Source of the DNA: Bacteroidota bacterium
Lineage (GTDB): Bacteria > Bacteroidota > Bacteroidia > Flavobacteriales > Flavobacteriaceae
Length of the DNA: 64,000 nt
Direction of reading: 5' to 3'
Assembly (NCBI GenBank): GCA_029557895.1
Contig: JAKQHT010000002.1
Location: 1-64,000 of the forward strand
Below, in pieces: positions 8,646-16,958 of this stretch; the first letter of the stretch is position 1; each line of letters begins with the position of its first letter. The notes under the pieces are model-generated. The model saw only the letters and a program-made list of their open reading frames with translations. It ran no database searches and had not been told where the DNA came from. The position numbers and the translations under genes were made by a program.

Positions 8646-10313
8646 TCAAAACCCACTAACATGATCATCTCCCCTGGGGTCAGCACCCCCTTCAAGGCTT
8701 CCATCTTCTTTTATCAAGATGGCGTCAACTCGTCCCCAAGGGGTCCTTTCTGTTAATTTGTATCCTCTTTGGGTCAAAATGTCACGAACCGAATCGGAAA
8801 AGGAGGTTTTGTCCATTAAAACTTCATCGGGAAGCCATTGGTGATGAAACCTCGGTGCTGCGACCGCCTCTTGTATGGTTTTGTCAAATTCCACTACATT
8901 CAGGATCGTTTGAAAAACCGATGTGATAATGGTCGAACCGCCCGGAGTTCTTACCACCATAAAGAGTTTTCCGTTTTTTTCCAATATGGTTGGCGTCATG
9001 GAACTCAACATTCGTTTTCCGGGTCCAATGGCGTTGGCTTTTCCGCCCACCAATCCGTACATATTAGGTGAACCGGGCTTAACCGAAAAATCATCCATTT
9101 CGTTGTTAAGTATAAATCCGGCGCCTTTTACTACAACAAACGAGCCAAATCCCCCGTTCAGTGTTGTTGTTACCGAAACCGCGTTCCCATCTTTATCAAC
9201 TATCGAATAATGCGTGGTTTCTTCTTTTTCTTTTGGGCTAAATGTGCTCGCGCTTATTTCTGAACTGGGTGTTGCGCGGTCAAAAGAAAAAGGCATCATT
9301 CGTTTTAACGAATTTTCTTTTCGGATCAATGCTTCTTGTGGGACGTTGTAAAAATCGGGGTCGCCCAAATGTTCTGCGCGGTCGGCATAGACTCTTCGTT
9401 CTGCTTCTACCATTATTTGCACAGTGGAGTCTGATTGAAATCCCCATTCATTCAATGGGAAACCTTCCACCGAATGCAAAAGCGAAATCAGGGCGATGCC
9501 GCCGCTTGACGGCGGCGGCATCGAAATAATCGTATAGTCTTTATATTCCCCGGTTACCGGTGTGCGCCAGACCGATTGGTAATTTTTTAAATCTTCAAGT
9601 GAAATGATCCCGTTCCCGGTTTTCATTTCGTCCACAATCAAAGAGGCGATTTTTCCTTTGTAGAATCCATTTCTGCCCTTTTTTTGAATGATTTTAAGCG
9701 TTCTTGACAGTTCTTTCTGTACGAGAATGTCGCCTTTTTTCCATTCTTTTTTTATGGTAAATGAAGTTCCTTCGGGATTCCATTTTTGGAAAGTCGAATG
9801 GCTGAATGTGAATTCTCGGGCTTGTGCTTCGGTTACGGGAAAGCCGTTTTCTGCCAGGTCAACAGCGGGTTGTAAAAGTTCCTTCCAACTCAATTTACCG
9901 TATTTTTCGTGTGCTTTTACCATTCCGTCAACCGTTCCGGGTACTCCGGCTGCCAATTGCCCGAACAGGCTCATGTGGTTAACGGGATTTCCGTTTTGGT
10001 CCAAATACATCGTTTCGGTCGCAGCTCCGGGTGCTTTTTCCCGGTAGTCAAGCGCGGCATAAGTTCCGTCAGCACCACGATAAACCAAAAATCCACCGCC
10101 ACCGATGTTTCCTGCAATTGGCAAAACCACACTTAGGGCAAACTGAACCGCAACGGCCGCATCTACTGCATTTCCGCCTTTTTTCAGGATATCTGTCCCA
10201 ATTTCGGATGCAATTGGATGCGCACTTACCACCATTCCGTTTTTGTAAACGGGGTTTTGGGCGAATATTGGAATTGGAAGCAAAAGGAATAAAAATAAAA
10301 TATGGTTTTTCAT
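8646..10313 (-). CDS. ggt: Gamma-glutamyltransferase (glutathione hydrolase)
   Basis: A periplasmic enzyme that cleaves gamma-glutamyl bonds, for example in glutathione. 555 aa with signal peptide FLFLLLPIPIFAQ. It is an Ntn-hydrolase made as a precursor that cuts itself before the catalytic Thr. That site is TTHYSIVDKDGNAVSVT with Thr366 as the new N-terminus, so large and small subunits of ordinary size result. Substrate-binding motifs GGGGFLVYRG (71-80) and PPPSSGGIA (266-274) are present. The ATG at 10313 was chosen over one 12 nt upstream because the signal peptide starts there. Monocistronic by position. Confidence 0.95.
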   Translation of the reverse strand: MKNHILFLFLLLPIPIFAQNPVYKNGMVVSAHPIASEIGTDILKKGGNAVDAAVAVQFALSVVLPIAGNIGGGGFLVYRGADGTYAALDYREKAPGAATETMYLDQNGNPVNHMSLFGQLAAGVPGTVDGMVKAHEKYGKLSWKELLQPAVDLAENGFPVTEAQAREFTFSHSTFQKWNPEGTSFTIKKEWKKGDILVQKELSRTLKIIQKKGRNGFYKGKIASLIVDEMKTGNGIISLEDLKNYQSVWRTPVTGEYKDYTIISMPPPSSGGIALISLLHSVEGFPLNEWGFQSDSTVQIMVEAERRVYADRAEHLGDPDFYNVPQEALIRKENSLKRMMPFSFDRATPSSEISASTFSPKEKEETTHYSIVDKDGNAVSVTTTLNGGFGSFVVVKGAGFILNNEMDDFSVKPGSPNMYGLVGGKANAIGPGKRMLSSMTPTILEKNGKLFMVVRTPGGSTIITSVFQTILNVVEFDKTIQEAVAAPRFHHQWLPDEVLMDKTSFSDSVRDILTQRGYKLTERTPWGRVDAILIKEDGSLEGGADPRGDDHVSGF

Positions 10314-10337
10314 GATCAAGTACAACAGTTTCTAAAC

Positions 10338-10345
10338 CAAATGTA
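10338..10345 (-). promoter_or_regulatory. Candidate -7 box of ggt
   Basis: TACATTTG on the minus strand matches TAnnTTTG exactly, about 25 nt before the ggt ATG. No convincing -33 TTTG is seen. Confidence 0.4.
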
Positions 10346-10558
10346 CGAAGTATTTCATCGGACATTTAAAAAATAGTTTCAAGATAATCTGAACTTTTCG
10401 GATATGACCGCATTTGATTTAGGATGGCAATGATACTAAACTAAACAGATTGCTACATAAATTCAATTTTGAATTATCGAAATGATTCAAAATTAGAGTT
10501 TCGATACATTGTTGACCATCTCAAATAAAGGTCAAAAAATACCAATAAATAAAAACCT

Positions 10559-13060
10559 TTAAAAATAAAACCCAAAACTGCCCGTGATGCCAAATTTTCG
10601 CGCATCGGGATTGTCCAGATAATTGCCCCTGAAGTTAAAGTCCAGACGGAAGACTTTAAAAATATTGCCAACTCCAAAACTGTACTCGTAATAAATATCC
10701 TTGTTTGGAGCTACCAGGTGGATGTTTGAAGGTGCGTTAAGTGCAATGTTGGCTTCAGAAAGGTCGCCCCAGACGCCGCGTATTCCTATTATTTCCCGTA
10801 GGTTGAACTTTCGTAGCCAAGGAATCCTTGAGAACAGTCGCCCGTTGAAATTGTGTTCTATGTGCAGCGTGGCATAGGTGTCGGTCACAAATTCGTAGTA
10901 ATCGAGTTGTGAAAAAGTGTTGTAGATTGAAAAATAAGACTGATTGCCCGGTACCACGTTCAAAAGCCCCAAAGGCAGATCGCCAAAGGTCTTGCCCGCT
11001 TCGACGGTTGTTGTCAATCGGCCAAAACCGCCCACGTTCCACGGTTGAATGTAGGAAAATTGTAATTTGGTATAATCAAAATCGCTATTGAAGAAGTTTT
11101 TGTCACCTATGGATACCTGTGCAAACAGACTGGCATAATCGTCGTTGGCATTGCGCCTTTCCACACCAAAACCTGTCATTTTCCTTTTAGGGAAATAGGA
11201 TAGTGAGAATGCATGTTCGTACTGTTTTATTTCCGATTGAATACCGGAAGGCGCACTATCGTCCACATAATCCAAGCTGAAGGTATCGGACGCTGACCGC
11301 AATGTCCTGTAATTGCCACTCAACCGGAATATCGTATTTTTAAAAGGTTCCATTTCAATGGCCACTGATGTAAGGTTGATGCTCGTGAGCTTGTCGTTGG
11401 GTGCGGTTGTAAATACGGCAGACGATGCAAGGCTTCGCCCCAACACATCAGTAGAATTGGTAAGGCTGGCCCCAATCTGTTCAACATCGCGCCGGTTGCC
11501 AGCAGAAACAATCAATCGGCTTTTCTTGTCCAATAGCCATTTTCCGGACAGTCCATATTTGAATTTATCGTCCTTAAAGCCATATGCCAAGAATCCTTCG
11601 AGTCGCCAGAGGTCGTTGGGGCCAAAATAGGTGCGGCCTCCTGTCCGCAAGCGCATACCTTCTACTTGATTGAAGCCGAACGTTGAAAAAATTGGTCCAT
11701 AATCAAATTTAATACTTGGAAATTCGATATATCCCGAAGCCAGAATACTGCCCAAATTATACAACTGTTTGAACTTTTTGACGGTTTTTAAGGTGTCCAG
11801 CATCTTGTAAACGCCTTTTTCGTCTTTGTTAAGGGCTTCCAATCGGTTGGCTTCCCAAAATGTTTCATCCCGATTGTAGACATCAACGTCATAATTATAG
11901 ACTTCTTCGGAATAAAACTTACTGTCCTTTTTGATATTGAACTCATAATTGTCAAACAAGGTGGTGCGTTTGCCATAAACGCCACGCGAATGCTCTTTTT
12001 TGTTAAAGGCAAAATCGGACATCATATAATCGCGCTTTATTAGGAAAATGGAATCGTTGAGCATCTCAAACTCCTGTTCGATGTATATTTCTTTAACCCA
12101 GTTGATATTGGCACTTTTTGACGCTTGCATGTTGATTTCCTTGATGGCAAATGTAGAGTCGTTCACCCAAAAATCGCCTTTGAAGGTCAATTCGTTCTTG
12201 CGCCGGGGATAGTAGATGATGTTATAGCACCATTTGTTATCGATGAATGCGCTATCGGCCAACTTGTAATTGTAGGTGTTGATGCCGGTAGTGGAAATCG
12301 GGCTGACAAAACTTTTGTCAAAGAACTTGAGATAGTTGTCGTAGATGTCATATTCCGGATAAAGGTCGTCCACAAAATCAATGATGATTTGGTTGTTGCT
12401 AAAACCGGAATTTTTGTTGCCCTTCAGGACTTCTTTTTCCTTTTTTGTAAGGTTGTCGCCGTAAACTGTACTTACGGCTTCGTTGATAAATAGGGGAAGG
12501 TAGGTCTTTCCCGTAACTTTTGAAGTGTCCACTTGGTCAAAAACAAACTCCATGCCCTTGAACAATTTGCTTTTGATGACCGAACTGTCGATGGTGTTGA
12601 GATCAAACTCGACTTTTTCGTATTTGTTGTACTGATATTGGTCAAACTTGCGAAGCCCATTTTTTCGCTTGTGCTCCCATATTTTTTTTAGGATCCTTAT
12701 GGCTGGATTTTCCGATTCCTTTTTGGACTGTTTACCGGTCACTATAACCACTTCGTTGAGTTGCGATGCGGTTTCTTTCAAAACAAATTTCAGCTCGTAA
12801 TTGACTTTCTTAGCCAACGGCACTTCCAAAGTTTCATACCCCAAAAAAGAGATAATGACAAGATTCCAGGAGTTTGCCGATTCTAAATAGAACCGTCCGT
12901 TTTCATCCGTGATGGTACCTTCGGTAGAACCTTTAAAGAATACATTGGCATAAGCAACAGGATAATTGTACTCATCAAAAACGTGACCACTGATTTTGGT
13001 CTGCGCCATGGCCGAAAAGATGCCGAGAAATAAGATTGGGGCAAGTAGTTGTAGCTTCAT
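10559..13060 (-). CDS. DUF5686 family outer-membrane protein with carboxypeptidase-like regulatory domain
   Basis: 833 aa. A signal peptide (FLGIFSAMAQ) is followed by a carboxypeptidase-regulatory-like domain (about 20-105: ISGHVFDEYNYPVAYANV, then GTITDENGRFYLES). The remainder is a large beta-strand-rich region typical of DUF5686, ending GSFGFYF with a terminal Phe as in outer-membrane barrels. The family is common in Bacteroidota and its function is not known. It appears to be transcribed alone. The upstream gap towards pdhB holds an inverted repeat. Confidence 0.85.
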   Translation of the reverse strand: MKLQLLAPILFLGIFSAMAQTKISGHVFDEYNYPVAYANVFFKGSTEGTITDENGRFYLESANSWNLVIISFLGYETLEVPLAKKVNYELKFVLKETASQLNEVVIVTGKQSKKESENPAIRILKKIWEHKRKNGLRKFDQYQYNKYEKVEFDLNTIDSSVIKSKLFKGMEFVFDQVDTSKVTGKTYLPLFINEAVSTVYGDNLTKKEKEVLKGNKNSGFSNNQIIIDFVDDLYPEYDIYDNYLKFFDKSFVSPISTTGINTYNYKLADSAFIDNKWCYNIIYYPRRKNELTFKGDFWVNDSTFAIKEINMQASKSANINWVKEIYIEQEFEMLNDSIFLIKRDYMMSDFAFNKKEHSRGVYGKRTTLFDNYEFNIKKDSKFYSEEVYNYDVDVYNRDETFWEANRLEALNKDEKGVYKMLDTLKTVKKFKQLYNLGSILASGYIEFPSIKFDYGPIFSTFGFNQVEGMRLRTGGRTYFGPNDLWRLEGFLAYGFKDDKFKYGLSGKWLLDKKSRLIVSAGNRRDVEQIGASLTNSTDVLGRSLASSAVFTTAPNDKLTSINLTSVAIEMEPFKNTIFRLSGNYRTLRSASDTFSLDYVDDSAPSGIQSEIKQYEHAFSLSYFPKRKMTGFGVERRNANDDYASLFAQVSIGDKNFFNSDFDYTKLQFSYIQPWNVGGFGRLTTTVEAGKTFGDLPLGLLNVVPGNQSYFSIYNTFSQLDYYEFVTDTYATLHIEHNFNGRLFSRIPWLRKFNLREIIGIRGVWGDLSEANIALNAPSNIHLVAPNKDIYYEYSFGVGNIFKVFRLDFNFRGNYLDNPDARKFGITGSFGFYF

Positions 13061-13074
13061 AAGAAAAAAGAAGC

Positions 13075-13212
13075 GGTCTCAAAACGTTATAACCTTGTAT
13101 TCAGAATTTATTTCAGAATATTTTAATGTTTTTTACTGTTAAGCAAAGTGAAACCGTTTCCGAAACACGTTCAGGACGATAATGTGCACTTGGCCAAAGT
13201 TGGGTTTTGAGA
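13075..13212. repeat. Inverted-repeat-bounded intergenic element (copy 1)
   Basis: GTCTCAAAAC (13075-13084) and GTTTTGAGAC (13203-13212) are exact reverse complements bounding about 138 nt between pdhB and the DUF5686 gene. The right end continues as AGC, giving TTTTGAGACAGC. A related end, TGAGACAGCC, bounds the element near 19.7 kb. No ORF lies inside. Confidence 0.6.
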
Positions 13213-13245
13213 CAGCTCCTAATAATAACGTAAAAAAGTCAATAA

Positions 13246-14223
13246 TTATTTGTAAAGTACTTTTTTGACAGCCTTGATGACATCGTCACTGTTCGGTAAC
13301 CATTCTTCCAGCAATACGGGCGAATAGGGCGCAGGAGTGTCGGCAGTGTTTAGTTTCACGATTGGAGCATCGAGATAATCAAATGCTTCTGATTGAACGA
13401 TGTACGTGATTTCTGTGGACACGTTGCCAAACGGCCAGGCCTCTTCGAGTACCACCAATCGGTTGGTTTTTTTAACGGATTTAAGAATGGTTTCTTTATC
13501 CATTGGACGGACCGTGCGCAGGTCTATGATCTCGCAAGAGATGCCTTCTTTCTCCAAAGTTTCGGCAGCTTTGTATGCTTCCTTGATGATTTTTCCAAAA
13601 GAAACAATCGTAACGTCTTTTCCTTCACGCTTTACGTCGGCAACACCAAGTGGGATGGTATATTCGCTTTCCGGCACTTCGCCTTTGTCGCCGTACATCT
13701 GTTCGCTTTCCATAAAGATGACGGGGTCGTTGTCCCTGATAGCGGACTTCAAAAGTCCTTTAGCATCATAAGGATTGGAAGGGACGACCACTTTCAGGCC
13801 CGGTGTATTGGCATACCAGCTTTCAAAAGCCTGTGAGTGCGTGGCGCCCAATTGGCCTGCAGAAGCCGTGGGCCCGCGGAACACTATGGGACAGCTAAAC
13901 TGGCCGCCGGACATCTGTCGTATTTTTGCGGCGTTATTGATAATCTGGTCGATACCTACCAACGAAAAGTTGAAAGTCATGAATTCTACGATGGGACGAT
14001 TTCCCGTCATGGTAGAACCAATGGCAACGCCCGCAAAACCTAATTCGGCAATGGGCGTGTCGATGACACGTTTTGGACCAAATTCGTCCAACATGCCTTT
14101 TGATGCCTTGTAGGCACCGTTGTATTCCGCTACTTCTTCGCCCATCAAATAGATGCTTTCGTCACGCCGCATTTCTTCGCTCATGGCTTCGGCTATGGCT
14201 TCTCTAAACTGAATTGTTTTCAT
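13246..14223 (-). CDS. pdhB: Pyruvate dehydrogenase E1 component, beta subunit
   Basis: The C-terminal half of the thiamine-dependent E1 of the pyruvate dehydrogenase complex, which with the alpha subunit decarboxylates pyruvate and passes acetyl groups to E2. 325 aa, the normal length. It has the transketolase pyrimidine-binding domain (about 4-180, with LMGEEVAEYNGAYKASKG and VIDTPIAELGFAG) and the transketolase C-terminal domain (about 195-320, with EIIDLRTVRPMD and VLEEAWPFGN). The E1-alpha gene is not adjacent. Branched-chain 2-oxo acid dehydrogenase beta is the main alternative; the overall sequence favours PDH. Confidence 0.92.
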   Translation of the reverse strand: MKTIQFREAIAEAMSEEMRRDESIYLMGEEVAEYNGAYKASKGMLDEFGPKRVIDTPIAELGFAGVAIGSTMTGNRPIVEFMTFNFSLVGIDQIINNAAKIRQMSGGQFSCPIVFRGPTASAGQLGATHSQAFESWYANTPGLKVVVPSNPYDAKGLLKSAIRDNDPVIFMESEQMYGDKGEVPESEYTIPLGVADVKREGKDVTIVSFGKIIKEAYKAAETLEKEGISCEIIDLRTVRPMDKETILKSVKKTNRLVVLEEAWPFGNVSTEITYIVQSEAFDYLDAPIVKLNTADTPAPYSPVLLEEWLPNSDDVIKAVKKVLYK

Positions 14224-14245
14224 TTTATGATTTTAATTCGAACAG

Positions 14246-14253
14246 CAAAAATA
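14246..14253 (-). promoter_or_regulatory. Candidate -7 box of pdhB
   Basis: TATTTTTG on the minus strand fits TAnnTTTG and lies 23 nt before the pdhB ATG. A properly spaced -33 TTTG is not evident. Confidence 0.4.
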
Positions 14254-14313
14254 AGAATAAAACAAAAATAGTACATCGTATAATAATTTTAAATTTATTA
14301 TGCGCGCATAGTA

Positions 14314-14321
14314 TATTTTTG
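14314..14321 (+). promoter_or_regulatory. Candidate -7 box of etfBA
   Basis: TATTTTTG matches TAnnTTTG. It would give a leader of roughly 100 nt before etfB. The -33 element is not clear. Confidence 0.35.
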
Positions 14322-14430
14322 AAATAAAAACACTAACTTCGTGTCCTGATAAAAACAGTTGTCATTTTCGCAGTTTTTGGACAGAAAACCACAACAATAT
14401 TTATAATAATAACCTTTTAAAACGTAAAAA

Positions 14431-15177
14431 ATGAAAATATTGGTATGCATCAGTCATGTGCCTGATACAACTTCAAAAATCAATTTTACCGATAACGACA
14501 CCAAATTCGATACCAATGGTGTACAGTTTGTCATCAATCCGAATGATGAATTTGGTTTGACCCGCGCCATGTGGTTCAAAGAAAAACAAGGCGCAACGGT
14601 CGATGTGGCTAACGTCGGAGGCCCAGAAACAGAGCCAACGCTTCGCAAGGCTTTGGCCATTGGCGCTGATGGTGCTATTAGAGTCAACGCTCCCGCGACC
14701 GACGGCTATGCGGTGGCAAAGCAATTGGCAAACGTGGTCAAGGATGGTGGGTACGACTTGGTCATCGCCGGACGCGAATCTATTGACTACAACGGTGGTA
14801 TGGTGCCCGGAATGTTGGCCGAACTTATTGGGGCTAACTTTGTTACCAATTGCATCAGTCTAGAAGTTGACGGTAACAATGCCAAGGCCGTTAGGGAAAT
14901 CGACGGTGGGAAAGAAACCGTATCCACAACATTGCCACTGGTCATCGGTGGCCAAAAAGGGTTGGTGGAAGAAAGTGATTTGCGCATCCCAAACATGCGT
15001 GGCATCATGATGGCACGCCAAAAACCCTTGAAGGTAATGGAGCCCATCAGTGCCAACGTTGAAACCAGTTCAGTGAAGTTTGAAAAACCAGCTCCCAAAG
15101 GTGCGGTAAAACTCGTGTCACCTGACAATCTGGATGAATTGATAGCCCTGCTCCACAACGAAGCCAAGGTCATATAA
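14431..15177 (+). CDS. etfB: Electron transfer flavoprotein, beta subunit
   Basis: One half of the soluble FAD/AMP-binding heterodimer that carries electrons from acyl-CoA dehydrogenases to the respiratory chain. 248 aa, the normal length. It starts MKILVCISHVPDTTSK, a typical EtfB N-terminus. The AMP-binding region includes GPETEPTLRKALAIGADGA, and the signature VIGGQKGLVEESDLRIPNMRG is near residues 171-191. It is followed after 75 nt by etfA, its obligate partner. Confidence 0.95.
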   Translation: MKILVCISHVPDTTSKINFTDNDTKFDTNGVQFVINPNDEFGLTRAMWFKEKQGATVDVANVGGPETEPTLRKALAIGADGAIRVNAPATDGYAVAKQLANVVKDGGYDLVIAGRESIDYNGGMVPGMLAELIGANFVTNCISLEVDGNNAKAVREIDGGKETVSTTLPLVIGGQKGLVEESDLRIPNMRGIMMARQKPLKVMEPISANVETSSVKFEKPAPKGAVKLVSPDNLDELIALLHNEAKVI

Positions 15178-15252
15178 ACCCAAATATCAAGTGCAAATCC
15201 CGACAAGTAATGGTCGGATTTTGGAATTTATAATATGAAAATTTAAAAAGTC

Positions 15253-16215
15253 ATGTCAGTTTTAGTATATACAGAATCAGAAAAAGGAAAATTTAAAAAG
15301 ACAGCGTTAGAAGTCGCTTCATACGCAAAATCAGTTGCGGACCAATTGGGTACCACGGTCACCGCCATCAGTATCAATGCCGATAACACTGCAGAACTTG
15401 GCACCTATGGTGTGAGCAAGGTCCTTCAGGTAAAGGACGCAAAGTTGGATACTTTCAACGCAAAAACCTTTGCCAGTGTCATCAAACAAGCTGCCGAAAA
15501 AGAAGGATCCAAAGTTGTCGTGTTGAGCCAAACGGCAGATAGTAAATACCTTGCGCCCATATTGGCTGTCAACCTTGATGCGGGCTATGCTTCAAACGTT
15601 GTTGAAGCACCTTCAAGCACGTCGCCCTTTACCGTGAAGCGCACAGCTTTTACCAACAAGGCGTTTAACTTCACGAGCATTGGTACCGATGTAAAAATCG
15701 TTGGCCTCTCCAACAATTCATTCGGGTTGAAGGAGCATCCGGCCAATGCTGCTGCCGAGGTGTTTTCGCCAATTATTCCCGAAAACGGCGTCCATGTGGA
15801 TTCGGTTGATATGGCGTCAAACAAAGTTAGCATTGCCGATGCCGAAATCGTGGTTTCCGGAGGACGTGGGCTTAAAGGTCCCGAAAACTGGGGCATGATT
15901 GAAGAACTGGCCAATGTGCTCGGTGCCGCCACCGCTTGTTCAAAGCCGGTTTCCGATTTGGGATGGCGGCCTCATAGCGAACACGTAGGTCAGACAGGTA
16001 AGCCCGTGGCATCAAACCTGTACATAGCTGTTGGTATTTCCGGAGCCATTCAGCATTTGGCAGGTATTAACGCTTCAAAGGTAAAAGTAGTGATCAATAA
16101 CGACCCTGAAGCTCCTTTCTTTAAGGCTGCCGACTATGGCGTTGTGGGCGATGCTTTTGAGGTAGTTCCAAAACTCACAGAAAAATTAAAGGAATTTAAG
16201 GCTCAAAACGCCTAA
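15253..16215 (+). CDS. etfA: Electron transfer flavoprotein, alpha subunit
   Basis: Partner of EtfB; carries the FAD. 320 aa. The N-terminal Rossmann-like domain (about 1-180) is followed by the FAD domain with GGRGLKGPENW, CSKPVSDLGWRPHSEHVGQT and the signature YIAVGISGAIQHLAG. It follows etfB directly and forms a two-gene operon. A 90-nt hairpin separates it from the next gene on the same strand, so transcription may stop or be processed there. Confidence 0.95.
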   Translation: MSVLVYTESEKGKFKKTALEVASYAKSVADQLGTTVTAISINADNTAELGTYGVSKVLQVKDAKLDTFNAKTFASVIKQAAEKEGSKVVVLSQTADSKYLAPILAVNLDAGYASNVVEAPSSTSPFTVKRTAFTNKAFNFTSIGTDVKIVGLSNNSFGLKEHPANAAAEVFSPIIPENGVHVDSVDMASNKVSIADAEIVVSGGRGLKGPENWGMIEELANVLGAATACSKPVSDLGWRPHSEHVGQTGKPVASNLYIAVGISGAIQHLAGINASKVKVVINNDPEAPFFKAADYGVVGDAFEVVPKLTEKLKEFKAQNA

Positions 16216-16230
16216 AATTTACTAAACTTG

Positions 16231-16321
16231 TAACACAAAAGGACTGTTTAAATTAAGACGAAATGGTAAAATTTCATTTGCCAGTTGCTAAAGTCCTAAT
16301 TTAAACAGTTATTTGTGTTTT
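16231..16321. repeat. Long imperfect hairpin between etfA and the nuclease gene
   Basis: AACACAAA with ACTGTTTAAATTA on the left pairs with TAATTTAAACAGT and TTTGTGTT on the right, broken by a small AGG/TA internal loop. An inner hairpin GAAAT/ATTTC sits in the loop. The structure fills nearly the whole 113-nt gap. It has no U-tract, so it is not a standard terminator. Confidence 0.6.
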
Positions 16322-16328
16322 CCAAATT

Positions 16329-16937
16329 ATGAGTTTAGTTCGATTAAATATAAAAGGTATTTCTTACAGCCAGACGCAAAATGGCGCTTACGCATTGATA
16401 TTGAATGAAGTAGATGGCGACAGAAAACTCCCCATTGTGATAGGTGCTTTTGAGGCACAATCCATTGCCATTGCTTTGGAAAAAGAAATCCGCCCGCCCA
16501 GACCGCTTACGCACGACCTTTTCAAAAACTTTGCAGACCGTTTTGACATAGTGGTAAAACAGGTCATCATCCATAAGCTTGTTGATGGCGTATTCTATTC
16601 GAGCTTGATTTGCGAACGCGACAAGATTGAAGAAATCATCGATGCCCGCACCAGTGATGCCATTGCGCTTGCATTGCGATTTCGCGCTCCTATTTTTACT
16701 TATAAAAACATCCTTGACAAGGCAGGTATTTACCTTAAAGTAAACCCCAAAAGAGAGGACGAGACCAGTGATAGCATCCTTATGGACGAAATGGTCGCTG
16801 AAGAACTTGAGTCAGTTTTTGGGGAAACTTACAAAGACAAGAGCATGGAAGAATTGCGCCAGTTGCTCGATGAGGCCGTCGCCAATGAAGACTATGAAGC
16901 GGCCGCGAAGATAAGGGATGAGATTTCCAAACGATAA
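16329..16937 (+). CDS. Bifunctional nuclease family protein with UvrB/UvrC motif
   Basis: 202 aa. The DUF151/bifunctional nuclease domain covers about residues 1-140, with LPIVIGAFEAQSIAIALE, RPLTHDLFKN and ARTSDAIALALRFRAPI. A UVR motif closes the protein (about 170-202: MEELRQLLDEAVANEDYEAA, then KIRDEISKR). Plant and Mycobacterium members of the DUF151 family have been linked to RNA/DNA cleavage; the UVR motif mediates protein contacts in UvrB/C and Clp-associated proteins. This fusion recurs in Bacteroidota. It lies 21 nt before the nucleoside transporter and is probably co-transcribed with it. Confidence 0.9.
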   Translation: MSLVRLNIKGISYSQTQNGAYALILNEVDGDRKLPIVIGAFEAQSIAIALEKEIRPPRPLTHDLFKNFADRFDIVVKQVIIHKLVDGVFYSSLICERDKIEEIIDARTSDAIALALRFRAPIFTYKNILDKAGIYLKVNPKREDETSDSILMDEMVAEELESVFGETYKDKSMEELRQLLDEAVANEDYEAAAKIRDEISKR

Positions 16938-16958
16938 TTAACCAATCAGTCCATTGAT

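Noticed and set aside
13393-14113. Three overlapping plus-strand ORFs opposite pdhB
   Set aside because: Antisense shadows of pdhB; no promoter or recognisable motif.
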